A stretch of DNA of 64,000 nucleotides, taken from contig JAQXFT010000022.1 in assembly GCA_029005335.1 (NCBI GenBank), positions 23,822 to 87,821 of the forward strand, in the 5' to 3' direction. A program made the translations under genes and the position numbers. The notes beneath the pieces are model-generated. The model was not told the origin of the DNA, did no database searches, and worked only from the letters and a program-made list of their open reading frames with translations. The DNA is from Oscillospiraceae bacterium (GTDB lineage Bacteria; Bacillota; Clostridia; Oscillospirales; Ruminococcaceae). Of the stretch, positions 25,304 to 34,278 are shown piece by piece. The stretch's first letter is position 1. The number at the start of each line of letters is the position of its first letter.

Positions 25304-27772
25304 ATGGTATCAAAGAAGAAGGCTCTTACCGCCGGCGTTATGGCGGCTGCCCTTACTGCAAGCTCTGTACTTCCGGCTGCTGCTTCTGCCGCTGGTACAA
25401 GAACTAAAGATGAAAAATTCGGCGACTCTACTTATGCTGAAAGATTTCTTTCACTCTATGATGATGTTATTACAAATGGTCAGGAAAATGGCTATTTAAG
25501 CTCCAAGAATGTTGCAAGCGGTGGATTCGGTGTTCCTTATCACGCTGTTGAAACTATGATTATTGAAGCTCCTGACTACGGTCACGAAACTACATCTGAA
25601 GCAATGTCATACATTGTATGGATGGCTGCTATGAGAGACGCTATCGCTGCATCAGGTAAAGTTGACGGTGCTACAAATACCAATGACCTCGCAAAGGCTT
25701 GGAAAACTCTTGAAATTATGGTTCCTGATGTACAGCCTAACTACTGGCAGCAGGGTGAGCTTTCAGCTCGTGTAGCTCCTGAATATCAGGATCCGACTCA
25801 GTATCCTGCTCCTCAGGACGCAAATAACACTGGTAAAAACCCGATTTATGGCGAAATGAAATCCGCTTACGGAAACAGCGGTGACAAGGGTCTTTATCTT
25901 CTCCACTGGCTCGCTGACGTTGATGACTGGTACGGCTTCGGCGGCGGAAACGGTAAGTTCACATTTATAAACACCTTCCAGAGAGGCGAACAGGAATCCT
26001 GTTGGGAAACTGTTCCTCACCCATGTGTTGAAGAGCTTACTTATGGTATGCCAAGTTACGGTATGAAGGGTCTTTTCAACGGTACAAACGAACCCGTTGC
26101 AAAGCAGTATGCTTATACAAACGCTCCTGACGCTGAAGACCGTGCTATTCAGGCTGTTTATGATGCAAACAAATGGGGTGTCGGCGATTCTTCACTCTCT
26201 GCACTCGCAGGTAAGATGGGTGACCAGTGCCGTAACAACATGTTCGATAAATACTATAAGAAGATTGGCTGTCAGAATATGATGCAGGACAATAACGGCG
26301 GTTCAGGTCTTCAGGGTCAGCACTTCCTCATGTCATGGTATACTTCATGGGGCGGAGCTCTTGACGGTCAGTGGGCATGGCAGATTGGTGCTTCACATAT
26401 GCACGAATTCTATCAGAACCCTCTCGCAGCTTATGCACTTCTCTATGATAAGGATATCAATGCTGGTATGAAGTCCTCAAATGCTAACAAGGATTATGAG
26501 GAATCATTCAAGAGACAGCTCGAGCTTTATCTCTGGCTCCAGTCAGCTGACGGTCCTATCGCAGGCGGCTGCACAAACTCACTCAACGGCAGATATGAAT
26601 CATACAGCAATGCCAAGACTTATGATAATCCGACAAGCTGTGGCAATTCTACATTCTATGATATGGTATATCAGGAACACCCTGTATATGCTGACCCGGG
26701 TTCAAACGGCTGGATTGGTAACCAGGTATGGGCTGTTCAGCGTCTCGCAGAGCTTTACTATGATGTAGTTACAAACGGCGACAAGTATGGCAAGAGCATC
26801 GGCGGACTCTCAGTTCAGGAAGCTCTTGAAAAGATTCTTGACAGATGGGTTGCATGGTTCATTGAAAATACAGAGCTTACAGCTGACGGCGATTACTCAA
26901 TTCCTGCTTCACTTAAATGGACAGGTTCTCCTGCTGCATGGACAGGAACTTATGATGCTAATGCTAATTCAGGTCTCACATGCGAAATCGTTGCAAGAGG
27001 TAACGCTGACCTCGGTTGCGTATCTTCACTCGCTAACTCACTCATCTACTATGCTGCTGCTAAGAAAGCTCCTTCTGATGACGCTAAGAATGCAAATGCT
27101 TCAACACTCGAAGGTCAGGCACTCTACCTCGCAAGAGAACTCCTCGACAGAGAATGGAATATCTGCCGTGATGATATCGGTCTCTCAAGAGTTGACCACA
27201 ACGGAAGCCTTATTTCAAGATTCTTCGACCAGGATGTATGGGTACAGACTGATTACAACGGTACAATGCCTAACGGTGACAAGATTGCAAATGGTGCTAC
27301 ATTCTACAGCCTCCGTACAATGTACAAGGAAGACCCGAAATTCGCTGAACTCGAAGCAGCTTATAAGATTTACTCAGACGGCGGAAAGACAGCTGAAGCT
27401 CTTGAAGAAGCATCTGACAGCCTCGAACTCACATACCACAGATTCTGGCACGCTGGTGATATCCTTATGGCTAATGGTGTTATGTCAATGCTCTATCCTG
27501 ATGTAACTCCTGTTACTGAGACAGACCCGACAAACCCGACAGACCCAACAGGTGATATCCTCTGGGGAGACGTAAACGTTGACGGCAAGGTTGAAATCGC
27601 TGACGTTGTTGCTGCTGCTGCTTTCGTAGGTGATTCTGCAAATAACGCTGTTACACCTCAGGGACTTATCAACGGTGACGTTCATAATAACGGCGACGGT
27701 ATGACATCTGGTGACGTTCTCGCTATCCAGCAGTACCTCGCAAGCATTGTAACTGAACTTCCTATCAAGTAA
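25304..27772 (+). CDS. secreted GH48 processive cellulase with dockerin
   Basis: A cellobiohydrolase-type enzyme that works processively along cellulose chains and is usually the main cellulosomal exoenzyme. The 822 residues begin with a signal peptide (about 1-29, ending ASAAG). The GH48 catalytic domain spans about 35-735. The motif HETTSEAMSY (about 94-103) holds the glutamate aligned with the proposed catalytic acid of the family. A short Thr/Pro linker is followed by a dockerin (about 752-822) with calcium loops DVNVDGKVEIAD and DVHNNGDGMTSGD, for binding a scaffoldin cohesin. GAGAGGGG lies 9 bp before the ATG. Codon use differs from neighbours, with many CTC, GCT and AAC codons, as in very highly expressed genes. 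It is monocistronic. Confidence 0.96.
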   Translation: MVSKKKALTAGVMAAALTASSVLPAAASAAGTRTKDEKFGDSTYAERFLSLYDDVITNGQENGYLSSKNVASGGFGVPYHAVETMIIEAPDYGHETTSEAMSYIVWMAAMRDAIAASGKVDGATNTNDLAKAWKTLEIMVPDVQPNYWQQGELSARVAPEYQDPTQYPAPQDANNTGKNPIYGEMKSAYGNSGDKGLYLLHWLADVDDWYGFGGGNGKFTFINTFQRGEQESCWETVPHPCVEELTYGMPSYGMKGLFNGTNEPVAKQYAYTNAPDAEDRAIQAVYDANKWGVGDSSLSALAGKMGDQCRNNMFDKYYKKIGCQNMMQDNNGGSGLQGQHFLMSWYTSWGGALDGQWAWQIGASHMHEFYQNPLAAYALLYDKDINAGMKSSNANKDYEESFKRQLELYLWLQSADGPIAGGCTNSLNGRYESYSNAKTYDNPTSCGNSTFYDMVYQEHPVYADPGSNGWIGNQVWAVQRLAELYYDVVTNGDKYGKSIGGLSVQEALEKILDRWVAWFIENTELTADGDYSIPASLKWTGSPAAWTGTYDANANSGLTCEIVARGNADLGCVSSLANSLIYYAAAKKAPSDDAKNANASTLEGQALYLARELLDREWNICRDDIGLSRVDHNGSLISRFFDQDVWVQTDYNGTMPNGDKIANGATFYSLRTMYKEDPKFAELEAAYKIYSDGGKTAEALEEASDSLELTYHRFWHAGDILMANGVMSMLYPDVTPVTETDPTNPTDPTGDILWGDVNVDGKVEIADVVAAAAFVGDSANNAVTPQGLINGDVHNNGDGMTSGDVLAIQQYLASIVTELPIK

Positions 27773-27793
27773 TTAGTTTTAATTAACCTTTAC

Positions 27794-27828
27794 AGGGGTA
27801 TTCCTTCGGGAATGCCCCTTTTGTTTTT
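27794..27828 (+). terminator. terminator of the cellulase
   Basis: AGGGGTATTCC, TTCG tetraloop, GGAATGCCCCT, then TTTTGTTTTTTT. A very strong rho-independent terminator. Confidence 0.92.
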
Positions 27829-27858
27829 TTAAAATATGTTCTTTTTTCGTTAATGCCC

Positions 27859-27887
27859 TTGCATTTTCTTGGATAAGGTGGTATAAT
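27859..27887 (+). promoter_or_regulatory. sigma-A promoter of the yicC-to-spoVM operon
   Basis: TTGCAT (27859..27864), 17-bp spacer, TATAAT (27882..27887), about 50 bp before yicC. Confidence 0.75.
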
Positions 27888-27935
27888 AATATATATTTTG
27901 AAATTGAAACTAAATTTGAAATGGAGCATTTAATT

Positions 27936-28856
27936 ATGAGAAGTATGACAGGCTACGGCAAGGCTCAGAGTATTTCTGACGGCAGAGAAATTTCCGTTGA
28001 AATACGTTCGGTAAATCACAGATACTATGAATTCAATTCAAGAATACCAAGAGCTTATACCTATCTTGAGGAAAAGCTTAAAACGCTTATTCACTCAAAA
28101 ATAAGCAGAGGTAAAATTGAAGTTTCAGTTGCTGTAAATAATATTGAAAATTCCGATTACTCCGTTGAGATTAATAAGCCCGTTCTTGAAAGCTATTTCA
28201 ATGCACTTGCTGACCTTTCAGTAAATGGAATATCAGTTGACGAAAAATTCAGCAACGTACTCGGCAGAACATATAAAATCGAAAATGACCTTACACTTTC
28301 AAATATTATGAAAATTCCGGATATATTTACTGTCTCCAGAAAGACCGATGATGAGGAACAGATATGGAATGCGGTGAAAGCTGTCGCTGAAAAGGCTCTT
28401 GAAAGCTTTATGGAAATGAGTTTCGCTGAGGGCGAACGCCTTAAAAACGATATAGAACAGAAATTATCCGGTATAAGCGAAATGGTCGGAAAAATCAAGG
28501 TTCTTGAGCCACAGTCAATAGAGATATACCGTGAGAGACTTTACAGCAGACTTAAAGAAATTCTCGAAGCCACGGATATCGATGAGCAGAGAATTATTAC
28601 AGAATGTGCTGTTTTCAGCGACAAGGTCGCTGTTGATGAAGAAACTGTACGTCTCGAAAGCCATATAAATCAGGTTCTTTCACTCATTTATTCCGGTGAA
28701 CCCTGCGGAAAAAAGATTGACTTTATTATTCAGGAAATGAACAGGGAAGTAAATACAATCGGTTCAAAATCACAGAGCCTCGAAATAACTAAAACTGTCG
28801 TTGACCTGAAATCAGAAATCGAAAAAATCAGGGAACAGATTCAGAAGGTGGAGTGA
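27936..28856 (+). CDS. yicC: YicC-family endoribonuclease
   Basis: A 306-residue protein of the YicC family (YloC in Bacillus), endoribonucleases involved in RNA turnover. It has the N-terminal signature MRSMTGYGKA followed by VEIRSVNHRYYEF, and the C-terminal KIDFIIQEMNREVNTIGSKS. The ATG at 27936 has GGAG 9 bp upstream, better than an ATG five codons earlier. It is the first gene of a long operon with the Bacillus subtilis yloC order; remA follows after 6 bp. Confidence 0.92.
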   Translation: MRSMTGYGKAQSISDGREISVEIRSVNHRYYEFNSRIPRAYTYLEEKLKTLIHSKISRGKIEVSVAVNNIENSDYSVEINKPVLESYFNALADLSVNGISVDEKFSNVLGRTYKIENDLTLSNIMKIPDIFTVSRKTDDEEQIWNAVKAVAEKALESFMEMSFAEGERLKNDIEQKLSGISEMVGKIKVLEPQSIEIYRERLYSRLKEILEATDIDEQRIITECAVFSDKVAVDEETVRLESHINQVLSLIYSGEPCGKKIDFIIQEMNREVNTIGSKSQSLEITKTVVDLKSEIEKIREQIQKVE

Positions 28857-28862
28857 ATATTC

Positions 28863-29114
28863 ATGCTTATAAATATAGGATACGGAAATATGATTTCCTC
28901 AAATCGGATAGTCTCAGTTGTAAGCCCCGAATCTGCACCGGTCAAACGTCTTGTTCAGGAGGCAAGAGATTCCGGAATGGTTATTGATGCCACATACGGA
29001 AGAAGAACACGTGCAGTTATTGTTATGGACAGCGGACATATAGTGCTTTCATCACTTGTTACTGATACTGTTGCACAGAGAGTAAACGAAAAGGAGAAAA
29101 AAAATTATGAATAA
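28863..29114 (+). CDS. remA: RemA/DUF370 DNA-binding regulator
   Basis: An 83-residue protein of the RemA family, which in Bacillus activates matrix and osmoprotection genes by binding repeated DNA sites. The sequence NIGYGNMISSNRIVSVVSPES and ATYGRRTRAVIVMDSGH are the family core. AAGGTGGAG precedes the ATG. It overlaps gmk by 8 bp. The position between yicC and gmk is conserved across Firmicutes. Confidence 0.9.
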   Translation: MLINIGYGNMISSNRIVSVVSPESAPVKRLVQEARDSGMVIDATYGRRTRAVIVMDSGHIVLSSLVTDTVAQRVNEKEKKNYE

Positions 29115-29712
29115 AGGCTTGCTTATCGTTGTATCTGCTCCGTCAGGGTGCGGAAAGGGTACGGTTCTTAAAGAAATTTTAAAGGACGAAAATTATTATT
29201 ATTCCGTCTCCGCTACCACCCGTGAACCAAGAGAGGGCGAAACAGACGGAGTACACTACAGATTCTATTCAAGAGAAAAGTTTGAAAAGCTTGTTTCCGA
29301 TAATATTATGCTTGAACACGCTGAATACTGCCATAATTATTATGGCACAAGAGGCGATATAGTTGAGGAAATGAGAAATAAGGGAAAGGACGTTATCCTT
29401 GAAATAGAGGTTCAGGGTGCTATGAACGTTATGAAAAAATGTCCCGAAGCTATAAGTATATTTATACTTCCGCCGTCAGTCAGGGAGCTTGAAAGACGTC
29501 TGCGTAAAAGAGGTACTGAAGAAGAAGAAGTAATAGCAGAAAGACTTGAAAAAGCCATTGAGGAAATAGGATATGCTCCCAGATATAAGTACATAATTGT
29601 TAACGATGCTTTGGAGAACGCTGTAGACGACTTCAAAGCTGTTATAAAGGCTGAAAAGCTTAAAGCTGAGTATGCCGGCGAAATTTTAGATGAGGTGATT
29701 AAAAATGCTTAG
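29107..29712 (+). CDS. gmk: guanylate kinase
   Basis: Phosphorylates GMP to GDP. The 201 residues have P-loop SAPSGCGKGT (about 10-19) and the GMP-binding region SATTREPREGETDGVHYRF. The P-loop has GCGKGT where many have GAGKST, a common clostridial variant. The start overlaps remA, and the end overlaps rpoZ by 8 bp, giving tight translational coupling. Confidence 0.95.
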   Translation: MNKGLLIVVSAPSGCGKGTVLKEILKDENYYYSVSATTREPREGETDGVHYRFYSREKFEKLVSDNIMLEHAEYCHNYYGTRGDIVEEMRNKGKDVILEIEVQGAMNVMKKCPEAISIFILPPSVRELERRLRKRGTEEEEVIAERLEKAIEEIGYAPRYKYIIVNDALENAVDDFKAVIKAEKLKAEYAGEILDEVIKNA

Positions 29713-29905
29713 ACCGTCAGTAAATCAGATTATTTCAAAAAATGAAAGCTGTTACTCTCTTGTAATAGCTGTCGCAAAGCGTGCAAGGGAAATCGCTGAT
29801 GAGCTTTATAAAAACAGCAGGACACTTGAGGAAAAACCTGTAAAAACTGCTGTTGAGGAGTTCGCAAGCGGTAAGTACAAGATTATTGAAGCTCCGAAAA
29901 GATGA
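29705..29905 (+). CDS. rpoZ: RNA polymerase omega subunit
   Basis: A 66-residue subunit that helps assemble RNA polymerase. It contains the omega pattern YSLVIAVAKRAREIADE followed by KPVKTAVEEFASGKY. It overlaps gmk and shares ATGA with priA. In Bacillus, coaBC lies between rpoZ and priA; here it is absent. Confidence 0.93.
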   Translation: MLRPSVNQIISKNESCYSLVIAVAKRAREIADELYKNSRTLEEKPVKTAVEEFASGKYKIIEAPKR

Positions 29906-32166
29906 GCCTTATTGCAGATACTGCTGTAAGCGGTACATCATATTCCTTTGATATGCTTTTCAGCTATGCCGTCCCCGAAAATATTTCGGAAACGCTTAAA
30001 GAAGGTTGCAGGGTTATTGTACCGTTCGGCAGGGGAAACAAAAAAAGAACTGCCGTTGTTATCAGACTAAGAGAGGGAAGCATTTCAGGATTAAAAGCTC
30101 TGGAAATTCAGGCTGATGAAAGTCCTGTTCTGTCTCCGGAGCTTATAAGGCTCTCTCTTTATCTTCATGACAATACTTTCTGCACTTATTATGATGCTGT
30201 TAAAGCCATGCTTCCTGCCGGATACAATATAGTTATGTCAGAAAATATCCCAAGAAATGCAGTCGGAAACAGTGTTGTAAAAATAGTTCGCTTTTCTGAT
30301 GAGTATATAAATAATCCCGAAAATTTTAATCTTACTCCGAAACAGAAAATTGTTGCGGATATGCTTGAGGAATCCGGAGCTGTTTCCGAAAAAGAGCTTG
30401 CATATATCTGTGGAGTTACTGTTTCAGTAATCAGGCGAATGACTGAAAATAACGTTCTGGTATGCTTTGAAAATGAAGTTTACAGAGAAGTATGCAATTC
30501 AGATGTCGAAAAAAGAGATATTAATGATGTTGTGCTTTCTCAGGAACAGCAGACAGCTTTTGAAAGTATATTTAAAAATGTCAGGGAAAAAATTCCGTCC
30601 TGCTTTCTGCTCCATGGAGTTACCGGAAGCGGTAAAACCCTGATTTTTGAAAAGCTTATTCATGAAACTGTATCAATGGGGCGGACTGCCCTGCTTCTTA
30701 TTCCTGAAATTGCTCTTACTCCCCAGATTCTGCAAAGATTCAGGGGGCTTTTCGGAGACAGAATAGCTGTTCTTCACAGTGGTCTGTCAGTGGGACAGAG
30801 ATATGACGAACACAGAAGAATTAAAAATGGCTGTGCCGATATAGTTATAGGTACGAGAAGTGCCGTATTTGCTCCGCTTGAAAATATAGGCATTATCATA
30901 ATGGACGAGGAGGGAGAACGCTCCTATAAATCCGAAAGCTCTCCGAGATATAATACCATTGATATTGCAAAACAGCGTTGCAGATACCATAACTGCGTAC
31001 TTCTGCTTGCATCAGCAACGCCGTCTGTTGAAAGCTATTATTATGCCCAAAAGGGAATATATAAGCTTATAGAGCTTAAAAACAGATATAACAATGCACC
31101 ATTGCCGGAGGTTCACATAGTAGATATGGCTCAGGAACGTTCAGCCGGAAACCGTACAGGCTTCAGCCACGTTCTTTCGTCAGAAATACAGCGTAATCTT
31201 GATAACGGTGAACAGACAATACTTCTTCTTAACCGCAGAGGATACCGCACTGTTATGAGCTGTATTGAATGCAGTCAGCCGGTATATTGCAAAAATTGTA
31301 CCGTACCTATGACATATCACAAAGTCAACGGAAAGCTTATGTGTCATTATTGCGGATATGTCTGCGATATTCCGGAAAAATGTGACAAATGCGGTTCTGA
31401 ACGCTTCAGAATGACAGGAACAGGTACTCAGCGTGTAGAGGAAGAGCTTGAAATATTCTTTCCTGATGCCCGTATACTCCGCATGGACGCCGATACAACC
31501 TTTTCAAGGGCTTCATATGAAAAGAATTTCAGGGATTTTGCAGACGGAAAATATGATATTATGCTTGGTACTCAGATGATTGGAAAGGGTCTTGATTTTC
31601 CGAATGTAACCCTTGTGGGAGTGCTTTCGGTTGACAATTCGCTTTACAGCGGAGATTTCAGAAGCTATGAGAGAACTTTTTCGCTTATAACTCAGGTTGT
31701 AGGCAGGGGAGGTCGTGACGGCAAATATGCAAGAGCATATATCCAGACCTTTATGCCTGACCATTATATTATAAATCTTGCGTCACAGCAGAATTATACT
31801 GAATTTTATAAAGAGGAAATCGAAATCAGAAGAAGCCTGATATATCCGCCTGTGTGTGATTTGTGCGTTATCGGCATATCCGGAACAGATGAAGAATGTG
31901 TTTCAGTTGCCGGCAAATGCATAATAAATATAATTTCCGGTATGCTTAAAAACTGGCATTATAGAACTCCGGTAAAGGTTATAGGAGATTTGAAATGCTC
32001 GCATACAAGAATAAACGGAAAATTCAGGCATAGAATTATAATAAAATGTAAAAATACTAAGGAAATCCGTGAATTTATAACTTATGTTATCAAAGAGTCA
32101 TCTAAATGCAGGGAGCTTTCGGGAATCTCTGTATATGCAGATATGAATGGCGATACAGGATTTTAA
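29902..32166 (+). CDS. priA: primosomal protein N' (replication restart helicase PriA)
   Basis: Reloads the replicative helicase at stalled forks. The 754 residues have an N-terminal DNA-binding domain, Walker A GVTGSGKT (about 238-245), a helicase core, and a zinc region with paired cysteines at about 454-497 (CIECSQPVYCKNC, CHYCGYVC, CDKCGS). The usual DEEH of motif II is DEEG here, and the residues after it differ from the common YHARD. The rest of the helicase motifs, such as GTQMIGKGLDFPNVTLVGV, are intact. It shares ATGA with rpoZ and is followed by def. Confidence 0.95.
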   Translation: MSLIADTAVSGTSYSFDMLFSYAVPENISETLKEGCRVIVPFGRGNKKRTAVVIRLREGSISGLKALEIQADESPVLSPELIRLSLYLHDNTFCTYYDAVKAMLPAGYNIVMSENIPRNAVGNSVVKIVRFSDEYINNPENFNLTPKQKIVADMLEESGAVSEKELAYICGVTVSVIRRMTENNVLVCFENEVYREVCNSDVEKRDINDVVLSQEQQTAFESIFKNVREKIPSCFLLHGVTGSGKTLIFEKLIHETVSMGRTALLLIPEIALTPQILQRFRGLFGDRIAVLHSGLSVGQRYDEHRRIKNGCADIVIGTRSAVFAPLENIGIIIMDEEGERSYKSESSPRYNTIDIAKQRCRYHNCVLLLASATPSVESYYYAQKGIYKLIELKNRYNNAPLPEVHIVDMAQERSAGNRTGFSHVLSSEIQRNLDNGEQTILLLNRRGYRTVMSCIECSQPVYCKNCTVPMTYHKVNGKLMCHYCGYVCDIPEKCDKCGSERFRMTGTGTQRVEEELEIFFPDARILRMDADTTFSRASYEKNFRDFADGKYDIMLGTQMIGKGLDFPNVTLVGVLSVDNSLYSGDFRSYERTFSLITQVVGRGGRDGKYARAYIQTFMPDHYIINLASQQNYTEFYKEEIEIRRSLIYPPVCDLCVIGISGTDEECVSVAGKCIINIISGMLKNWHYRTPVKVIGDLKCSHTRINGKFRHRIIIKCKNTKEIREFITYVIKESSKCRELSGISVYADMNGDTGF

Positions 32167-32184
32167 ACAATATGGAGGGAAAAA

Positions 32185-32646
32185 ATGGCTATAAGAAAGA
32201 TTCTTACTCAGGAGGACGAAACACTTCATGCAATATGCAAGCCTGTTGAAAAGTTTGACGAAAAGCTTGCACAGCTTCTTGATGATATGCATGAAACTCT
32301 TGACAAGGCTCAGGGAGTGGGGCTTGCTGCTCCCCAGATAGGTATAAGACGCAGAATTTTTATAATGCACGTTGATGATGAAAAAATTGAGGCAATAAAT
32401 CCTCAGATTATAAAAACAAAAGGCAGACAGAGAGTGCTTGAGGGCTGTCTTTCATGCCCTAATCAGTGGGGATATGTTACAAGGCCTCTTAAATGTATTC
32501 TGAAGGCTCAGGACAGAGACGGAAACTGGTATGAAAGAAAATTTTCAGAACTTGCTGCACAATGTACCTGTCACGAAAATGACCACCTTGACGGTCATTT
32601 ATTTACCGAAGTAGTAGAGGAATTTATAATTCCTGATGAGGAGTAA
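32185..32646 (+). CDS. def: peptide deformylase
   Basis: Removes the formyl group from new proteins. The 153 residues show all three motifs: GVGLAAPQIG, EGCLSCP with the metal-binding cysteine, and CHENDHLDG with the metal-binding histidines and catalytic glutamate. GGAGGG precedes the ATG. It is followed after 1 bp by fmt, the enzyme that adds the formyl group to initiator tRNA. Confidence 0.96.
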   Translation: MAIRKILTQEDETLHAICKPVEKFDEKLAQLLDDMHETLDKAQGVGLAAPQIGIRRRIFIMHVDDEKIEAINPQIIKTKGRQRVLEGCLSCPNQWGYVTRPLKCILKAQDRDGNWYERKFSELAAQCTCHENDHLDGHLFTEVVEEFIIPDEE

Positions 32647-32647
32647 T

Positions 32648-33580
32648 ATGAACAGATTAAAAATAGTATTTATGGGTACTCCTGATTTTGCAGTGCCTTG
32701 TCTGGAAAAGCTTGTTGAAACCGAAGATGTAAAAGCTGTATTTACTCAGCCCGATAAGCCTAAGGGACGTGGATTTAAAATGATTCCTACTCCTGTAAAG
32801 GAATCCGCCCTTAAATATGATATAGCCGTATATCAGCCGAAATCACTCCGGAAAGGTGATGACGCTGAAAAGGCTCTTGAGATTCTTAGAGAAATCAGTC
32901 CTGATTTGATAGTAGTTACGGCATACGGACAGATTCTTCCGAAAGAAGTGCTTGAGCTTCCGGAATATGGCTGCATTAATATTCACGCTTCTTTATTGCC
33001 GGCATATCGTGGAGCTGCTCCGATTCAGTGGTGCATACTCAACGGAGAAAAGAAAACCGGTGTAACTTCAATGCAGATGAATGCCGGACTTGATACGGGT
33101 GATATGCTTGTAAAGCGTGAAACTGATATAGGCGAAAATGAAACTTCTGCTGAACTCTTTGAACGTCTTGCAGAAATGGGCGGAGAAGTGCTTCTTGAAA
33201 CAATAGCTAAAATTAAAAACCATTCCCTTGAACCCGTAAAACAAGATGATTCGCTTTCTTCGTATTCTCCCATGATTACAAAGGATATGAGCCGTCTTGA
33301 CTTTTCAGAGCCTGCACAGAAAATTCACAATATAATAAGAGGTATTACAGGATTTACGGTACTGGACGGAAAAAGACTTAAAGTTTATCGTTCATCACTT
33401 TCCGGCGAATTTTCAACGGCAGAAAACGGTGAAATTACTGACATAAAAAATTTCGGAGTAAAATGCGGTGACGGACAGATAATAAGATTTGAGGAAGTTC
33501 AGCTTGAGGGAAGCAAACGCATGAAGGTTTCAGATTTTCTTAGGGGAAAAAAGCTTGAAAAAGGAAGTATACTGGGGTAA
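32648..33580 (+). CDS. fmt: methionyl-tRNA formyltransferase
   Basis: Formylates the initiator Met-tRNA with 10-formyl-tetrahydrofolate. The 310 residues include IVFMGTPDFAVP at the start, the catalytic NIHASLLPAYRGAAPIQW (about 105-122) and a C-terminal OB domain. The ATG at 32648 has GAGGAG inside the end of def, preferred over an ATG four codons earlier that overlaps def. Confidence 0.96.
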   Translation: MNRLKIVFMGTPDFAVPCLEKLVETEDVKAVFTQPDKPKGRGFKMIPTPVKESALKYDIAVYQPKSLRKGDDAEKALEILREISPDLIVVTAYGQILPKEVLELPEYGCINIHASLLPAYRGAAPIQWCILNGEKKTGVTSMQMNAGLDTGDMLVKRETDIGENETSAELFERLAEMGGEVLLETIAKIKNHSLEPVKQDDSLSSYSPMITKDMSRLDFSEPAQKIHNIIRGITGFTVLDGKRLKVYRSSLSGEFSTAENGEITDIKNFGVKCGDGQIIRFEEVQLEGSKRMKVSDFLRGKKLEKGSILG

Positions 33581-33605
33581 TTATGTTTCATAACGGAGGT
33601 ATATT

Positions 33606-34274
33606 ATGAGTTATTTTCTTGTTATCATTTCATTTCTTGTCGCACTTCTGGCATCTTTCAATGTTAATCGTACCTATAAAAAATACAGTCAGATGATGAA
33701 CCGCAGAGGCTATACAGCCGACCAGATTGCAAGAATGATTCTTGACCAGAACGGCTTGTATAATGTTGCAATAGAGAGAGTAAGCGGAAGCCTTACTGAC
33801 CATTTTGACCCCAATGCCAATGTTATAAGGCTTTCGGATTCTGTATACGGAAAGACTTCAGCCGCTGCAATAGGAGTAGCTGCACATGAATGCGGTCATG
33901 CGGTACAGTATGCGGAACAGTATTCACCTATGAAAATACGTTCTGCCATAATACCAATAACCAATATAGGTTCAAGCCTTGCATATCCTCTTGTAATTCT
34001 CGGAATAATTCTCGGAGGCTTCCGCCCTCTTATAACTATAGGAATATGGCTTTTTATTGCGGTAGTGGCATTTCAGCTTGTAACCCTCCCTGTAGAGTTC
34101 AACGCAAGCGGAAGAGCCTTAAAGACTCTTGAACAGAGCGGATATCTTGATGATGATGAGCTGGCACAATCCAAAAAAGTTTTAACAGCAGCTGCCCTGA
34201 CATATGTTGCAGCACTGTTTACAGCTATTGCACAGCTTATAAGACTTGTGGCAATTTCAGACAGAAGGAATTAA
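33606..34274 (+). CDS. YugP-like membrane zinc metallopeptidase
   Basis: A 222-residue membrane protein of the Zn_peptidase_2 family. The zinc motif HECGH lies at about residue 97 in AAHECGHAVQYAEQYSPM. There are helices at about 2-20, 115-165 and 195-215, and the typical VTLPVEFNASGRAL. GGAGG precedes the ATG. It sits between fmt and rsmB, where Bacillus has no such gene. Its substrate is unknown. Confidence 0.9.
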   Translation: MSYFLVIISFLVALLASFNVNRTYKKYSQMMNRRGYTADQIARMILDQNGLYNVAIERVSGSLTDHFDPNANVIRLSDSVYGKTSAAAIGVAAHECGHAVQYAEQYSPMKIRSAIIPITNIGSSLAYPLVILGIILGGFRPLITIGIWLFIAVVAFQLVTLPVEFNASGRALKTLEQSGYLDDDELAQSKKVLTAAALTYVAALFTAIAQLIRLVAISDRRN

Positions 34275-34278
34275 TTAT

